Shown here piece by piece: positions 49,050 through 57,290 of a DNA stretch of 64,000 bases. The DNA is from an uncultured Clostridia bacterium (GTDB taxonomy: Bacteria; Bacillota; Clostridia; Christensenellales; Borkfalkiaceae). A program made the translations under genes and the position numbers. The stretch's first letter is position 1; each line of letters opens with the position of its first letter. Below the pieces are notes generated by a model. It searched no databases and was not told where the DNA came from. It saw nothing but the letters and a program-made list of their open reading frames with translations. The stretch spans positions 1-64,000 of the forward strand of contig CAKQJE010000014.1 in NCBI GenBank assembly GCA_934247225.1, given 5' to 3'.

Positions 49050-50051
49050 ATGCGGAAAAAAATCAGATTATTATTGGCAATACTTTTATCGCTGACGTTT
49101 TTTCTTTCGTTTAATATTTACAAAGCGTCGGCGGATGCCGAACATGAATTTTTATATCTCGGCGGTGTTCCCGCCGGTTTTACTATCAAAACAAGAGGAG
49201 TTACGGTAATCGGACTTAGCGACATCGTTACGAAAGAAGGCGTTTTTTCGCCGGCTAAAAACGCCGATATAAAAATCGGCGACGTAATAATAAGCATAAA
49301 CAAACAATCCGTAAACGGTTCGAAATCAATAGGCTCGATTCTTAAAAAAGAAGGCGACAAGCCTTTGGAAATAGAAATAGACAGAAACGGCGAAAAAATC
49401 ACTAAATTTGTCAAAGCTCACAAAGATAACGACGGAACGTATAAACTCGGATTTTTTTTAAGGGATGATTTAAACGGAATAGGAACGATAACTTATTTTA
49501 CCGATAACGGCGGATTTGCCGCACTCGGACATCCCGTATCGGATGACAACGGACAAATAGTTGAATTGAGTTCGGGAAAGGCTTATTTATGTTCGATTAT
49601 CAACGTTGTAAAAGGAGAAAGGGGAAAAGCGGGAGAACTAAAAGGAGTTTTTATAGAAGATAAATGTATCGGAACTTTAAAATGCAATTGTCCGACGGGA
49701 ATATACGGAACAACTGCGGACGGAAATTACGATTATAAAAAACTTCCAAAAACGGAAATCGGCGAAGCGGAAATGGGTAAAGCAACGATAACAACCTGTA
49801 TTGACGGTGTCACGCCGAAGGATTATCAGATAAGTATCGTCAAAATCGAAAAGAATAACAAAGAAAACAAAAATTTCGTTATAAAAATTCTCGATAAGGA
49901 ACTTTTATCCGTTACAAACGGAATTTTACAAGGTATGAGCGGAAGCCCGATCGTTCAGGGCGGAAAAATCGTTGGCGCGGTGACGCACGTTTTCATAAAC
50001 GATCCGTCGAGAGGATTCGGGATTTCAATAGACAAAATGCTCGAAAAATAG
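49050..50051 (+). CDS. spoIVB: Stage IV sporulation protein B (SpoIVB peptidase)
   Basis: S55-family serine peptidase, 333 aa, secreted by the forespore to trigger pro-sigma-K processing. An N-terminal membrane anchor (about 5-25) is followed by a PDZ domain (about 45-125) and the protease domain with His161 (LGHPVSD) and the nucleophile Ser299 in GMSGSPI. It is shorter than the B. subtilis protein (about 425 aa). AAGGAGAT precedes the ATG. spo0A, its usual downstream neighbour, is absent. Confidence 0.96.
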   Translation: MRKKIRLLLAILLSLTFFLSFNIYKASADAEHEFLYLGGVPAGFTIKTRGVTVIGLSDIVTKEGVFSPAKNADIKIGDVIISINKQSVNGSKSIGSILKKEGDKPLEIEIDRNGEKITKFVKAHKDNDGTYKLGFFLRDDLNGIGTITYFTDNGGFAALGHPVSDDNGQIVELSSGKAYLCSIINVVKGERGKAGELKGVFIEDKCIGTLKCNCPTGIYGTTADGNYDYKKLPKTEIGEAEMGKATITTCIDGVTPKDYQISIVKIEKNNKENKNFVIKILDKELLSVTNGILQGMSGSPIVQGGKIVGAVTHVFINDPSRGFGISIDKMLEK

Positions 50052-50060
50052 CGAATTATG

Positions 50061-50089
50061 TAATGTTACAATATCAAAACTCATAGACT
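50061..50089 (+). promoter_or_regulatory. Sigma-E-like promoter of the spoIIM-like gene
   Basis: TAATGTT (50061-50067), 14-bp spacer, CATAGACT (50082-50089). Matches to the sigma-E consensus are 6 of 7 and 7 of 8. The -10 box forms the left arm of the terminator that ends spoIVB. spoIIM is sigma-E dependent in B. subtilis. Confidence 0.55.
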
Positions 50090-50113
50090 TATATCGGGTC
50101 TGTGAGTTTTTTT
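50077..50113 (+). terminator. Terminator of spoIVB overlapping the next gene's promoter
   Basis: AAACTCATAGAC (50077-50088) pairs with GTCTGTGAGTTT (50098-50109), one G-U-type mismatch, then T7 ending at the base before ATG 50114. Confidence 0.88.
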
Positions 50114-50695
50114 ATGATAAAAATCAAAGAAAAAATCAAAATAGTCAAAAACAGTTTTAAACTCGCTATTTTTTTCGGCGTTTGCTACGTTTTCGGCATC
50201 GCTCTCGGGTTGTTCTTTAAAAACGAGTGCTATAATCCCGGAATATATAATGCCGTAAGTAATTATTATATAATTATTTTTGACTCATACACAAGTGTTT
50301 TTTCGATCTTTTTCAAAAGGATAGTAACTTGTTTCGGCGTTTTTGCAATTGTTTTTTTGCTGGGATTAAATAATATTGCCGTTTATCTCGCTTCGATCGT
50401 ATTTTTCTATAAAGGTTTGATTCTCGGAAGCGTTGCGGGCGTTTTTTTCTGTAATTTCGGGATTTCCGGTCTTATAGTATATATCTTTCTTGTCGTAATT
50501 CAGAACTTGGTCATAACGGCAGGAATGATGCTTGCTGCAATTCTTAACGCGTACATATCCGATTTGGCTTTTAAATGCAAAACTAAGAGTCTGCTCGAAA
50601 ATTTTCTCCTGTGCTTTGCCGTTTGCGTCGCGGGGGCTTTATACGAGTTGTTGTTTTTAACATTCGTTTTAAGACCGCTTACTTTGTGGTTTTAA
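50114..50695 (+). CDS. spoIIM: SpoIIM-like stage II sporulation membrane protein
   Basis: A 193-aa membrane protein with about five hydrophobic segments. The middle aligns by eye with B. subtilis SpoIIM: a VFLLGL-type run, then FFYKGLILGSVAGVFF, GISG, and IQNLVI (compare KGMVVGFTVGF and PQNLII). SpoIIM with SpoIID and SpoIIP drives septal peptidoglycan hydrolysis and engulfment. I choose ATG 50114; a GTG at 50102 lies in the terminator stem. No good ribosome site precedes either. Confidence 0.65.
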   Translation: MIKIKEKIKIVKNSFKLAIFFGVCYVFGIALGLFFKNECYNPGIYNAVSNYYIIIFDSYTSVFSIFFKRIVTCFGVFAIVFLLGLNNIAVYLASIVFFYKGLILGSVAGVFFCNFGISGLIVYIFLVVIQNLVITAGMMLAAILNAYISDLAFKCKTKSLLENFLLCFAVCVAGALYELLFLTFVLRPLTLWF

Positions 50696-50727
50696 GCAAT
50701 TAAGCGGCGGCTATAAAAACCGCCATT

Positions 50728-50757
50728 GAATAATCTTCTTGTTTTTCGTCATACTAA
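50728..50757 (+). promoter_or_regulatory. Sigma-E-like promoter of the second carboxypeptidase
   Basis: GAATAAT (50728-50734), 15-bp spacer, CATACTAA (50750-50757); 6 of 7 and 6 of 8 consensus matches. A sigma-A reading is also possible: TTGTTT (50739-50744), 16 bp, TATAAA (50761-50766). Just before, GGCGG/CCGCC (50707-50724) forms a small hairpin. Confidence 0.45.
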
Positions 50758-50815
50758 GGTTATAAAAATGTCGCAATAAACAATCGAAGTTTTATCGACA
50801 CAACAAGGAGAGAAA

Positions 50816-51967
50816 ATGAAAAAGAAAATTTTAACCGTTATCTCGCTTTTAGTTCTGGCGTTTTTAATTTTTCCGTCCGGATTTATAAAGGCGAATGCAG
50901 AACTCGATAAAAAATTTTTAACGGGTTCGGTTTATCTCACGGAAACGGGTAGCGGTGAAGTGTTATACGCTAAAAACGAAAACGAGAGAAAAACCATAGC
51001 GAGTATGACGAAAATAATGCTTTTAAACCTTTGTTTCGAAGCCGTAGAAAGCGGCGAACTGAAATTCGACGAAACGATAACCGTTTCCAAAAACGCAAGC
51101 GGAATGGGCGGTTCTCAGGTTTTTCTGGAAGAAAACGGAAAATATAAAGCAGAAGATCTTATAAAAAGCGTGATCGTCGCTTCCGCAAACGACGCGTCCG
51201 TCGCGCTTGCCGAAAGGCTTTACGGAAGCGAAACAGCCTGCGTTAACGTCATGAATGAAAAATGTACCGAATGGAAGCTTGAAAATACTTTATTTTCAAA
51301 TTGTACGGGTCTTCCGAAGCCCACGCAATATTCTTCGGCAAAAGATGTTGCTTTTATGCTGTCAAAACTTATAGCGCATAAGGATTATTTCAGATTTTCT
51401 AAAATCTGGACGGACGAGATAGAGCATAAGGCGGGCAGAAAAACAGGGCTTACCAACACAAATAAACTCGTGCGTTTTTACGACGGCTGCGACGGCGGAA
51501 AAACAGGTTTTACGTCCGATTCGGGGTTCTGTCTTGCGGCTACGGCAAAAAGAGGAGCGTTAAGACTTATAGCGGTTGCAATCGATTCCCCCGATTCAAA
51601 AACAAGATTCGCCGAAGTCTCTTCGCTTTTTAATTACGGATTCGATAATTTTACCTCGAAAACCGTTGTCGACTCGTCTAAACCTCTCGATATAGAAGTA
51701 AAAGTCGAAAAGGGAACAAAAGAAAAAGTAAAAATCATTCCGGAGAGCGACGTTTGCATTTTCTCGGGCAGAAACGTCAAAGAGAACGTTACCGTTGATT
51801 TTAAGCCTAATAAATCGGTGGCGCCCGTCAAAAAAGGCGAGATTTTGGGCGAACTTATCGTTTACAGAAACAATGTCGAATTTAAAAGGGTAAACGTCAA
51901 AGCTTTTGAAGACGTTTCTAAAAAAACTTATTTCGAATTTATAAAAGATATAGGAAATAAATGGTAA
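50816..51967 (+). CDS. D-alanyl-D-alanine carboxypeptidase (second paralogue)
   Basis: S11-family DD-carboxypeptidase, 383 aa. Signal peptide residues 1-28 (cleaved near ANAE), Ser63-x-x-Lys66 (SMTK), SAN in VASANDAS (about 123), KTG near 229, and a C-terminal PBP5-type beta domain. AAGGAG precedes the ATG. Placement next to spoIVB and the spoIIM-like gene, plus a sigma-E-like promoter, suggests a role in cortex or engulfment; a vegetative DacA-like role is possible. It shares the fold but little detailed sequence with the paralogue at 27145. Confidence 0.88.
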   Translation: MKKKILTVISLLVLAFLIFPSGFIKANAELDKKFLTGSVYLTETGSGEVLYAKNENERKTIASMTKIMLLNLCFEAVESGELKFDETITVSKNASGMGGSQVFLEENGKYKAEDLIKSVIVASANDASVALAERLYGSETACVNVMNEKCTEWKLENTLFSNCTGLPKPTQYSSAKDVAFMLSKLIAHKDYFRFSKIWTDEIEHKAGRKTGLTNTNKLVRFYDGCDGGKTGFTSDSGFCLAATAKRGALRLIAVAIDSPDSKTRFAEVSSLFNYGFDNFTSKTVVDSSKPLDIEVKVEKGTKEKVKIIPESDVCIFSGRNVKENVTVDFKPNKSVAPVKKGEILGELIVYRNNVEFKRVNVKAFEDVSKKTYFEFIKDIGNKW

Positions 51968-51982
51968 AATAATTAACGACTT

Positions 51983-52016
51983 AAAAAGCGAAGAAAATCG
52001 ATTCTTCGCTTTTTTC
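51983..52016. terminator. Bidirectional terminator
   Basis: AAAAAGCGAAGAA (51983-51995) / TTCTTCGCTTTTT (52002-52014), 6-nt loop, with A and T runs. It serves the carboxypeptidase gene and hflX, which converge. Confidence 0.93.
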
Positions 52017-53246
52017 TTATTTTACATAATCGGAAAATTTATTCAGATTTGATTTCCTTACGCGAAGCGAAACGGCGACGCCGTCGTCGAGATAGCGCAC
52101 GTCGAATCTTTCGGCATATTTTTTAAGCTTAAAAATATTTTCCTGATTTGCATAATCAACCTTGATTTCAAATTCAGAGAAGAGGTTTGAAAAATAATCT
52201 TCTATTCTTTTTTTCAGTTCTTCCACGCCTTTTCCGCTTAATGCGGAAATGATTGCTCCGTCTTTGTCACAAAACGTAAAATCACTTGATTTATCGCATT
52301 TATTGTAAACTTTTATGACAGGCGAAGTAACGCCGATTTCGCGTAAAATGCTATCGGTTACTTTGGATTGAGCAACATAATCTCCCGATAAATCGCACAC
52401 GTTTAAAATGAGATCCGCGCTTTTGACGCACGATAAAGTCGATTTAAAAGCTTCGATAAGATCTGTCGGAATATCCTGTATAAAACCTACCGTATCATAA
52501 AAAATCACGTCGGTTTTTCCAAGTTTTACTTTTCGCGCAGTAGGGTCGAGAGTGGCGAAAAGTCTGTTTTCCGCCAATACCTCACTTCCCGAAAGAAGAT
52601 TTAATAGTGTAGATTTTCCCGAGTTTGTGTAACCGGCAAGAGCAACGCTTAAAACGCCGTTTTTATCCCGTCTTTCGTTCTGCCTGTCTCGTCTTTCGCC
52701 TAGAAGATCGAGTTGAGCTTTAAGATTTTTAATCCTGCCGAGAATATGCCTCCTGTCGGTTTCGAGTTTTGTTTCGCCGGGACCTCTCGTGCCGATACCG
52801 CCTCCGAGCCTCGAAAGCGATTTGCCTTGTCCTTTAAGTCTCGGTAAAGGATATTCGAGCTGTGCGACCTCGACTTGAAGTTTTCCTTCGTTTGTCCTCG
52901 CGTTAAGCGCGAAAATATCGAGAATAAGAGCAGTTTTATCAAGGCATTTAAGATCGAACAGATCGGACAAATTGCTTGTCTGAGCAGGGGAGAGCGGCTT
53001 GTCGCAAATGACGGTCGTCGCGCCTTTTAAGCGAGCTTCTGCTTTCATTTCTTCGATTTTTCCTTTTCCGAAAAGCGTTGCGGGGGAGATTTCCCGAATT
53101 TTCTGCATTCCGTATCCCACGCATTCCGCTCCCGAACTTTCCACGAGCGCTATATCTTCGTTTATTCTTTCCGTAACGTCCGACTCATCGAAAACGGGGA
53201 TTATAAGGTAAACTTTTTCGTCGATTTTTTTAAAATTGTCCGTCAT
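52017..53246 (-). CDS. hflX: GTPase HflX
   Basis: HflX, 409 aa, a ribosome-associated GTPase that splits stalled ribosomes, especially under heat stress. The N-terminal HflX domain (residues 1 to about 175) has LFGKGKIEEMKA and GGIGTRGPGETKLETDRR; the GTPase domain has P-loop GYTNSGKST, DTVGFI and NKCD. Its start is 1 bp from the stop of the recombinase gene, so the two are cotranscribed on the minus strand. Confidence 0.95.
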   Translation of the reverse strand: MTDNFKKIDEKVYLIIPVFDESDVTERINEDIALVESSGAECVGYGMQKIREISPATLFGKGKIEEMKAEARLKGATTVICDKPLSPAQTSNLSDLFDLKCLDKTALILDIFALNARTNEGKLQVEVAQLEYPLPRLKGQGKSLSRLGGGIGTRGPGETKLETDRRHILGRIKNLKAQLDLLGERRDRQNERRDKNGVLSVALAGYTNSGKSTLLNLLSGSEVLAENRLFATLDPTARKVKLGKTDVIFYDTVGFIQDIPTDLIEAFKSTLSCVKSADLILNVCDLSGDYVAQSKVTDSILREIGVTSPVIKVYNKCDKSSDFTFCDKDGAIISALSGKGVEELKKRIEDYFSNLFSEFEIKVDYANQENIFKLKKYAERFDVRYLDDGVAVSLRVRKSNLNKFSDYVK

Positions 53247-53247
53247 A

Positions 53248-54303
53248 TTATTCGTCTTCGTCCTTTTCTCCGTGTAATTTTACAATTTCCGCCGATTGTT
53301 TTCTCGAATCCTGGCTTATCGCGGCGTAATGCTTTCTCGTCGTGTTTACGTCTTTGTGTCCGAGAAAATCCGCCACGGCATAAATATCGCCCGTTTTGCG
53401 ATATAAATCTGTACCGAAAGTACTTCTGAGCTTATGCGGCGTTATTTTTTTCAGAGGAGTTACTTCTTTTGCGTAATTTTTGACGAGAACCTGAACGGCG
53501 CGGGTAGAGATGCGTTGATTTTTAAGTGATAAAAACAACGCGTTATCGTCTCTCGAAACGCCGTAAAGCTCGTATCTTTCGTCGAGCCAATCGTATAAAG
53601 CTTCTTTCACTTCGTCGTTAAAATAGAGTATGGTTCTGTTTCCGCCTTTTCTCGTAACGACGAAACTGTTGTTATCGAAATCGAAATCGTCGACGTTAAG
53701 TCCGACAAGCTCGCTTATACGAATTCCCGTACCTAAAAACAAGGATAAAATGGCAAAATCCCGCGTTTTAAGCTTATTGTGATATGATTGCTTGCGTCCG
53801 GAAAACGCGTCGTCGGATTCGGCGTAATCGAGCAGTCTTTCGACTTCGTCGTCTTCGAGCCGTATTATTTCTTTTTCGTGAAGTTTCGGCGTTTCTATTT
53901 TCGACGCAACGTTGGCTTTTATCATATCGCGACTGAAATAATAACGATACATTGCGCGGATTGTGGCAAGTTTTCTGGCTTTTCCGCGTTCGTTGCACGA
54001 AAGATGCTTTCCATTGATTTTATAATGCGACAAATAATTGAGAAATCTTTCGATATCGACGGCTCTCAGTTCGTCGAGAATAGAAACCTGCATTTTATCG
54101 ACGGGAATTTTCTTGACTTCGGACAAATAATTGAAGAAAATTCTTAAATCGTAAGCGTAATTAAGCCGTGTGAGCGCCGATGTGTTATTGGATATTCCGT
54201 AAAAAAAATCGGCGATAAAACAGGGCAGTTCGGCGAGCAGAAACTCGATTTTATCGTTGGTTATTTCGTTACGCGACGAAAAATAATCGTTTTTATTTGC
54301 CAT
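53248..54303 (-). CDS. XerC/XerD-type tyrosine recombinase
   Basis: A 351-aa site-specific recombinase. An N-terminal core-binding SAM-like domain (residues about 25-130) precedes the catalytic domain with Arg195 (GTGIRISEL), His290-x-x-Arg293 (PHKLRS), His316 (LGHKD) and nucleophile Tyr326 (KHYAA), all present. The start at 54303 follows AAAGGAGCGAAT on the minus strand. It is likely chromosomal XerC or XerD (or CodV-like) resolving dimers; no att sites or phage genes are nearby. Which of the two it is cannot be told. Confidence 0.88.
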   Translation of the reverse strand: MANKNDYFSSRNEITNDKIEFLLAELPCFIADFFYGISNNTSALTRLNYAYDLRIFFNYLSEVKKIPVDKMQVSILDELRAVDIERFLNYLSHYKINGKHLSCNERGKARKLATIRAMYRYYFSRDMIKANVASKIETPKLHEKEIIRLEDDEVERLLDYAESDDAFSGRKQSYHNKLKTRDFAILSLFLGTGIRISELVGLNVDDFDFDNNSFVVTRKGGNRTILYFNDEVKEALYDWLDERYELYGVSRDDNALFLSLKNQRISTRAVQVLVKNYAKEVTPLKKITPHKLRSTFGTDLYRKTGDIYAVADFLGHKDVNTTRKHYAAISQDSRKQSAEIVKLHGEKDEDE

Positions 54304-54464
54304 ATTCGCTCCTTTTATCATTGCGCAAAACACAAGTTTTACGCAATGATAAGCCTATTTTAACATAAAAAAGACCTTTTGTCAAATCATAATCGTATCA
54401 AAATTCAATTTATTTAGCTTAAATTTTGAGAAAAATTATTTCTCGGGCTTTTTTCGTCTTTTTA

Positions 54465-54493
54465 TTGACACATTGTGTATTTAATGCTATAAT
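54465..54493 (+). promoter_or_regulatory. Strong promoter with internal palindrome before the PadR fusion gene
   Basis: TTGACA (54465-54470), 17-bp spacer, TATAAT (54488-54493). The 11-bp palindrome ACACA-T-TGTGT (54468-54478) overlaps the end of the -35 box. The gene product has a PadR DNA-binding domain, so autoregulation through this palindrome is a reasonable guess. Confidence 0.7.
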
Positions 54494-54526
54494 TTATTCG
54501 ATTACATATGATAAACAGGAGCTTAT

Positions 54527-56449
54527 ATGGCAGGAAACGAAATTAAAGGCGAAATGATACGAGGTCACGTCGACACATTCATTTTGCTTTCGCTTTGCGA
54601 CGGCGATAAAGATTCGAATTCAATCAAAGCCGCCATCGAACAAAGATCCGACAATCAATTCACGGTAAAACAAGGAACGTTTTACAGCGCCATGCAAAGG
54701 CTTGTAAAACAGAATTATATTAAAGAATATCGTTCGAGCGCGTCGGACGGCATACGGCGCAAATATTATTCGCTTACGGAAAAAGGTAACAAATTTCTCG
54801 ATAAAAACCGCGAAGAATGGACAAAATCCCGCGAACTTATCGACAATCTCATCGAAACACCGTCTGAACCCGTAACGGAACCCGAAAACGTCGTGAAAGA
54901 GCCTGTTGTCGACGAATTCGACGAATTCAAGAAACTTGTCGAACAAAATGCCGACGGCTACACTTTTTTTGCGCCCGACGATTCCGACGACTCTTATCTC
55001 GATCGTCTCGGCTCGGAAGTTTTAAGCGATCTTAACAAAGAACTCGAAACGATAAAATCCGAAAGCGATTCTGTTTCAAACGAGGAAAAATCGGAAATTC
55101 CCGCAGAAGATTCCATAGCAAACGACGAAGAAGCCGCGAAACCTTATGACGTTTACGACGAAATTTTGCCTCCGGACGAAAACGAAATTTATTCCGACGC
55201 GTTAGACGACGAAATATCCGACGAAAACGGCGTTGATTTAAACAGTTTCGATTTCGTCGAAGAAAAAGACGACGCTGAAAACGAGGATGTTTCCGAAATC
55301 GAAAAAATCGACGAAGAAGACGAAGACGTCAATCCCGAAAACGAAATAGTTTACGATTTTGAGTTACCGGAAGAAACGGCAGAAGAAGAAAAAGAAACGG
55401 CTTCGCTTAACAAAGACGTAATAGATGACAAAAACGAATCGGAAAACATTGAAAAATTACCGATAAAATCAGAAGAAAACTCCTCTGTTTCCGAAATCGA
55501 CGATTTAAAAACGGAAACTGCGTCTATCGAGAAAAAGGAAGAAAAAATCGCCAAAGACAATACAGACGATAAAGATGATAAAGACGATAAAGACGATTCC
55601 CTTTTCGTCGAAGACGGCGCGCCTACAAACAGACGCGAATATAAATCGCTTTTAGGAAGACTTTTCCCGAAAAACGATTCTTTTGCAGAAGAAGATAAAG
55701 CCGAAAAACCAAAAGAAACAGAACAGTTAGATTTCGAAAAATATTCGGAGTACGCCGGTAAAAGCGGTTACGACGAGGAAGCGGAAATAAACGAAATCGA
55801 TAAAGAAACCGATTTTTCAGCTCCGATAAATACCGAAAAAACGGAAAAAACAGTTATTAAAAAGACCGAATCCGACGAGACTAAGACAAATTCTTACGAT
55901 GACAATCCGGCAAAACAGGAAGAATACGATTTCAGCGATTTGTTTAAAATGGCAAAAAGCGAAGGATTTAAAGTAAGAACTTCCCTTTCGACCAACAAAT
56001 TCAACGGAAACGGAATATTTATCAATAAACTTAATTTGCATTCGTCACTGCTCTTTTACGGGCTTTTGTTTGTTGAAATGCTCGTTCTGAACTTCGCTCT
56101 TTCGGGCGTTCTCGGCTGGAACTTCGGCGTTAAAGCGATTATCGCGCTTGTCCCTGCGATTTTACCTCTTATCATGCTCGGTATTTACCTCGCTGCGCCG
56201 AAACGTAAAGTAAGGGAAGTTTCACAGTTTAAGGACGCTATTACGGTATTTCTGATAATTACGTTCCAGCTTATAATCGTCGACCTTTGCGTGGCGTTGT
56301 TCCTGGAAGTCGATTTCAATAACGTAAAAGAGGTTTTATCGTATATAGTCGTTCCGTTTATTCTGATCATAAATATCCCGCTTTTTGCAATCGTTAAATA
56401 TTCTTTACTCGGAAGCGGAAGATATTTCGACGAATCGAAAGACAATTAA
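54527..56449 (+). CDS. PadR-type winged-helix protein with C-terminal membrane domain
   Basis: A 640-aa fusion. Residues 1-105 are a PadR-family winged helix (FILLSLCDGDKDSNSIK, VKQGTFYSAMQRLVKQNYI, RRKYYSLTEKG). Residues about 110-500 are a highly acidic low-complexity linker (runs of Asp/Glu, a KDDKDDKDD repeat near 352). Residues about 507-626 hold four transmembrane helices. Typical PadR proteins are 100-180 aa and soluble, so this would be a membrane-anchored regulator. AGGAG precedes the ATG. The gene stands alone between divergent and convergent neighbours. Target genes are unknown; the promoter palindrome suggests autoregulation. Confidence 0.8.
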   Translation: MAGNEIKGEMIRGHVDTFILLSLCDGDKDSNSIKAAIEQRSDNQFTVKQGTFYSAMQRLVKQNYIKEYRSSASDGIRRKYYSLTEKGNKFLDKNREEWTKSRELIDNLIETPSEPVTEPENVVKEPVVDEFDEFKKLVEQNADGYTFFAPDDSDDSYLDRLGSEVLSDLNKELETIKSESDSVSNEEKSEIPAEDSIANDEEAAKPYDVYDEILPPDENEIYSDALDDEISDENGVDLNSFDFVEEKDDAENEDVSEIEKIDEEDEDVNPENEIVYDFELPEETAEEEKETASLNKDVIDDKNESENIEKLPIKSEENSSVSEIDDLKTETASIEKKEEKIAKDNTDDKDDKDDKDDSLFVEDGAPTNRREYKSLLGRLFPKNDSFAEEDKAEKPKETEQLDFEKYSEYAGKSGYDEEAEINEIDKETDFSAPINTEKTEKTVIKKTESDETKTNSYDDNPAKQEEYDFSDLFKMAKSEGFKVRTSLSTNKFNGNGIFINKLNLHSSLLFYGLLFVEMLVLNFALSGVLGWNFGVKAIIALVPAILPLIMLGIYLAAPKRKVREVSQFKDAITVFLIITFQLIIVDLCVALFLEVDFNNVKEVLSYIVVPFILIINIPLFAIVKYSLLGSGRYFDESKDN

Positions 56450-56461
56450 ATGATAAATTTA

Positions 56462-56490
56462 AAAAAGTATGGTTTAGAGCCATACTTTTT
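56462..56490. terminator. Bidirectional terminator
   Basis: AAAAAGTATGG (56462-56472) / CCATACTTTTT (56480-56490), 7-nt loop. It separates the PadR fusion gene from the converging YgjP-like gene. Confidence 0.92.
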
Positions 56491-56500
56491 TTATTGTAGT

Positions 56501-57184
56501 TTATTTTTTGAGTCTCGTTTTTCTTCCGTAATCGCGCATATATTTTCTGATTTTCTTCCATTCGGGCATATATTTATCCAAAGCCGAGTGAAACCCTTTA
56601 CCGTGATTAGGATATTTCAAATGCATAATTTCGTGTAAAGTAACGTAATCCGTGCAGAAAACGGGCAAGGAAACAAGATAAAAGGACATTCTGATACGTT
56701 TCGTATTCGTTGTGCAGCTTCCCCATCTGGACGTCGTTTTGCGTATCGTAACCGATACGGGTTTCAATCCTGTTATATTCGTCCATTTTTTGAATGTTTC
56801 GTCCAGAACTTTTTTTAATTCGTCCGACAGGAAATTTTCCGCGATACGCTCCGGGGTATGCCTTCCGTCGGAAACAACAACGAGATTGTCGCCTGAAACA
56901 TATGCTTTGTTTTCCTTTCCGCAGGTCACGCTTACAATTATTTTTTTACCGAAAAAATATATCGGACAACCGTTTTCGAGCGCGTAAATCTCGTCGGCTT
57001 TAATTCTTTTTAAGTGTTTTTCAACCCATTCTTTTTTAGAGATAAAAAATCTTTCCGCTTCGCCTATCGATTTGTTCGACGGCACATTCAGAAAAACTTT
57101 TCCGTCTCTGTTTATCCTTATGCCTATTCGTTTAATCTTTTTTACCCTTATTTCCGTTTCTATTCCGTCTATTACTTTAATCAT
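56501..57184 (-). CDS. YgjP/SprT-like (DUF45) metal-dependent hydrolase
   Basis: A 227-aa zinc-metalloprotein of the YgjP-like/DUF45 (M48-annotated) family. The zinc motif is His184-Glu185-x-x-His188 (HEIMH) and His199 in NHGKGFH completes it. The upstream RKTTSRWGSCTTNTKRIRMS stretch is a family hallmark. The role is poorly known; some members are called UTP pyrophosphatases, others peptidases. It is transcribed alone. Confidence 0.85.
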   Translation of the reverse strand: MIKVIDGIETEIRVKKIKRIGIRINRDGKVFLNVPSNKSIGEAERFFISKKEWVEKHLKRIKADEIYALENGCPIYFFGKKIIVSVTCGKENKAYVSGDNLVVVSDGRHTPERIAENFLSDELKKVLDETFKKWTNITGLKPVSVTIRKTTSRWGSCTTNTKRIRMSFYLVSLPVFCTDYVTLHEIMHLKYPNHGKGFHSALDKYMPEWKKIRKYMRDYGRKTRLKK

Positions 57185-57225
57185 ATCCTAAGTCTTAATA
57201 TACGTTAAAAATATACTGCGGACAG

Positions 57226-57256
57226 AAAACGCCGCTGCGAATTATCGCAACGGCGG
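57226..57256 (-). terminator. Terminator of rny
   Basis: On the minus strand the RNA stem CGCCGUUGCGA / UCGCAGCGGCG (57255-57245 and 57240-57230) is followed by UUUUCUG. Confidence 0.85.
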
Positions 57257-57290
57257 AATCTCCTGATTTGTATGCGTTACCTTTGTAAAA

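Noticed and set aside
53248..54303. The tyrosine recombinase as integrase of a mobile element.
   Set aside because: No att-like repeats, phage or conjugation genes lie around it and it is cotranscribed with hflX; a chromosomal Xer role is simpler.
55560..55600. The AAAGATGATAAAGACGAT-like run as a functional DNA repeat.
   Set aside because: It encodes the KDDKDD acidic linker of the PadR fusion and is short; protein-level low complexity explains it.
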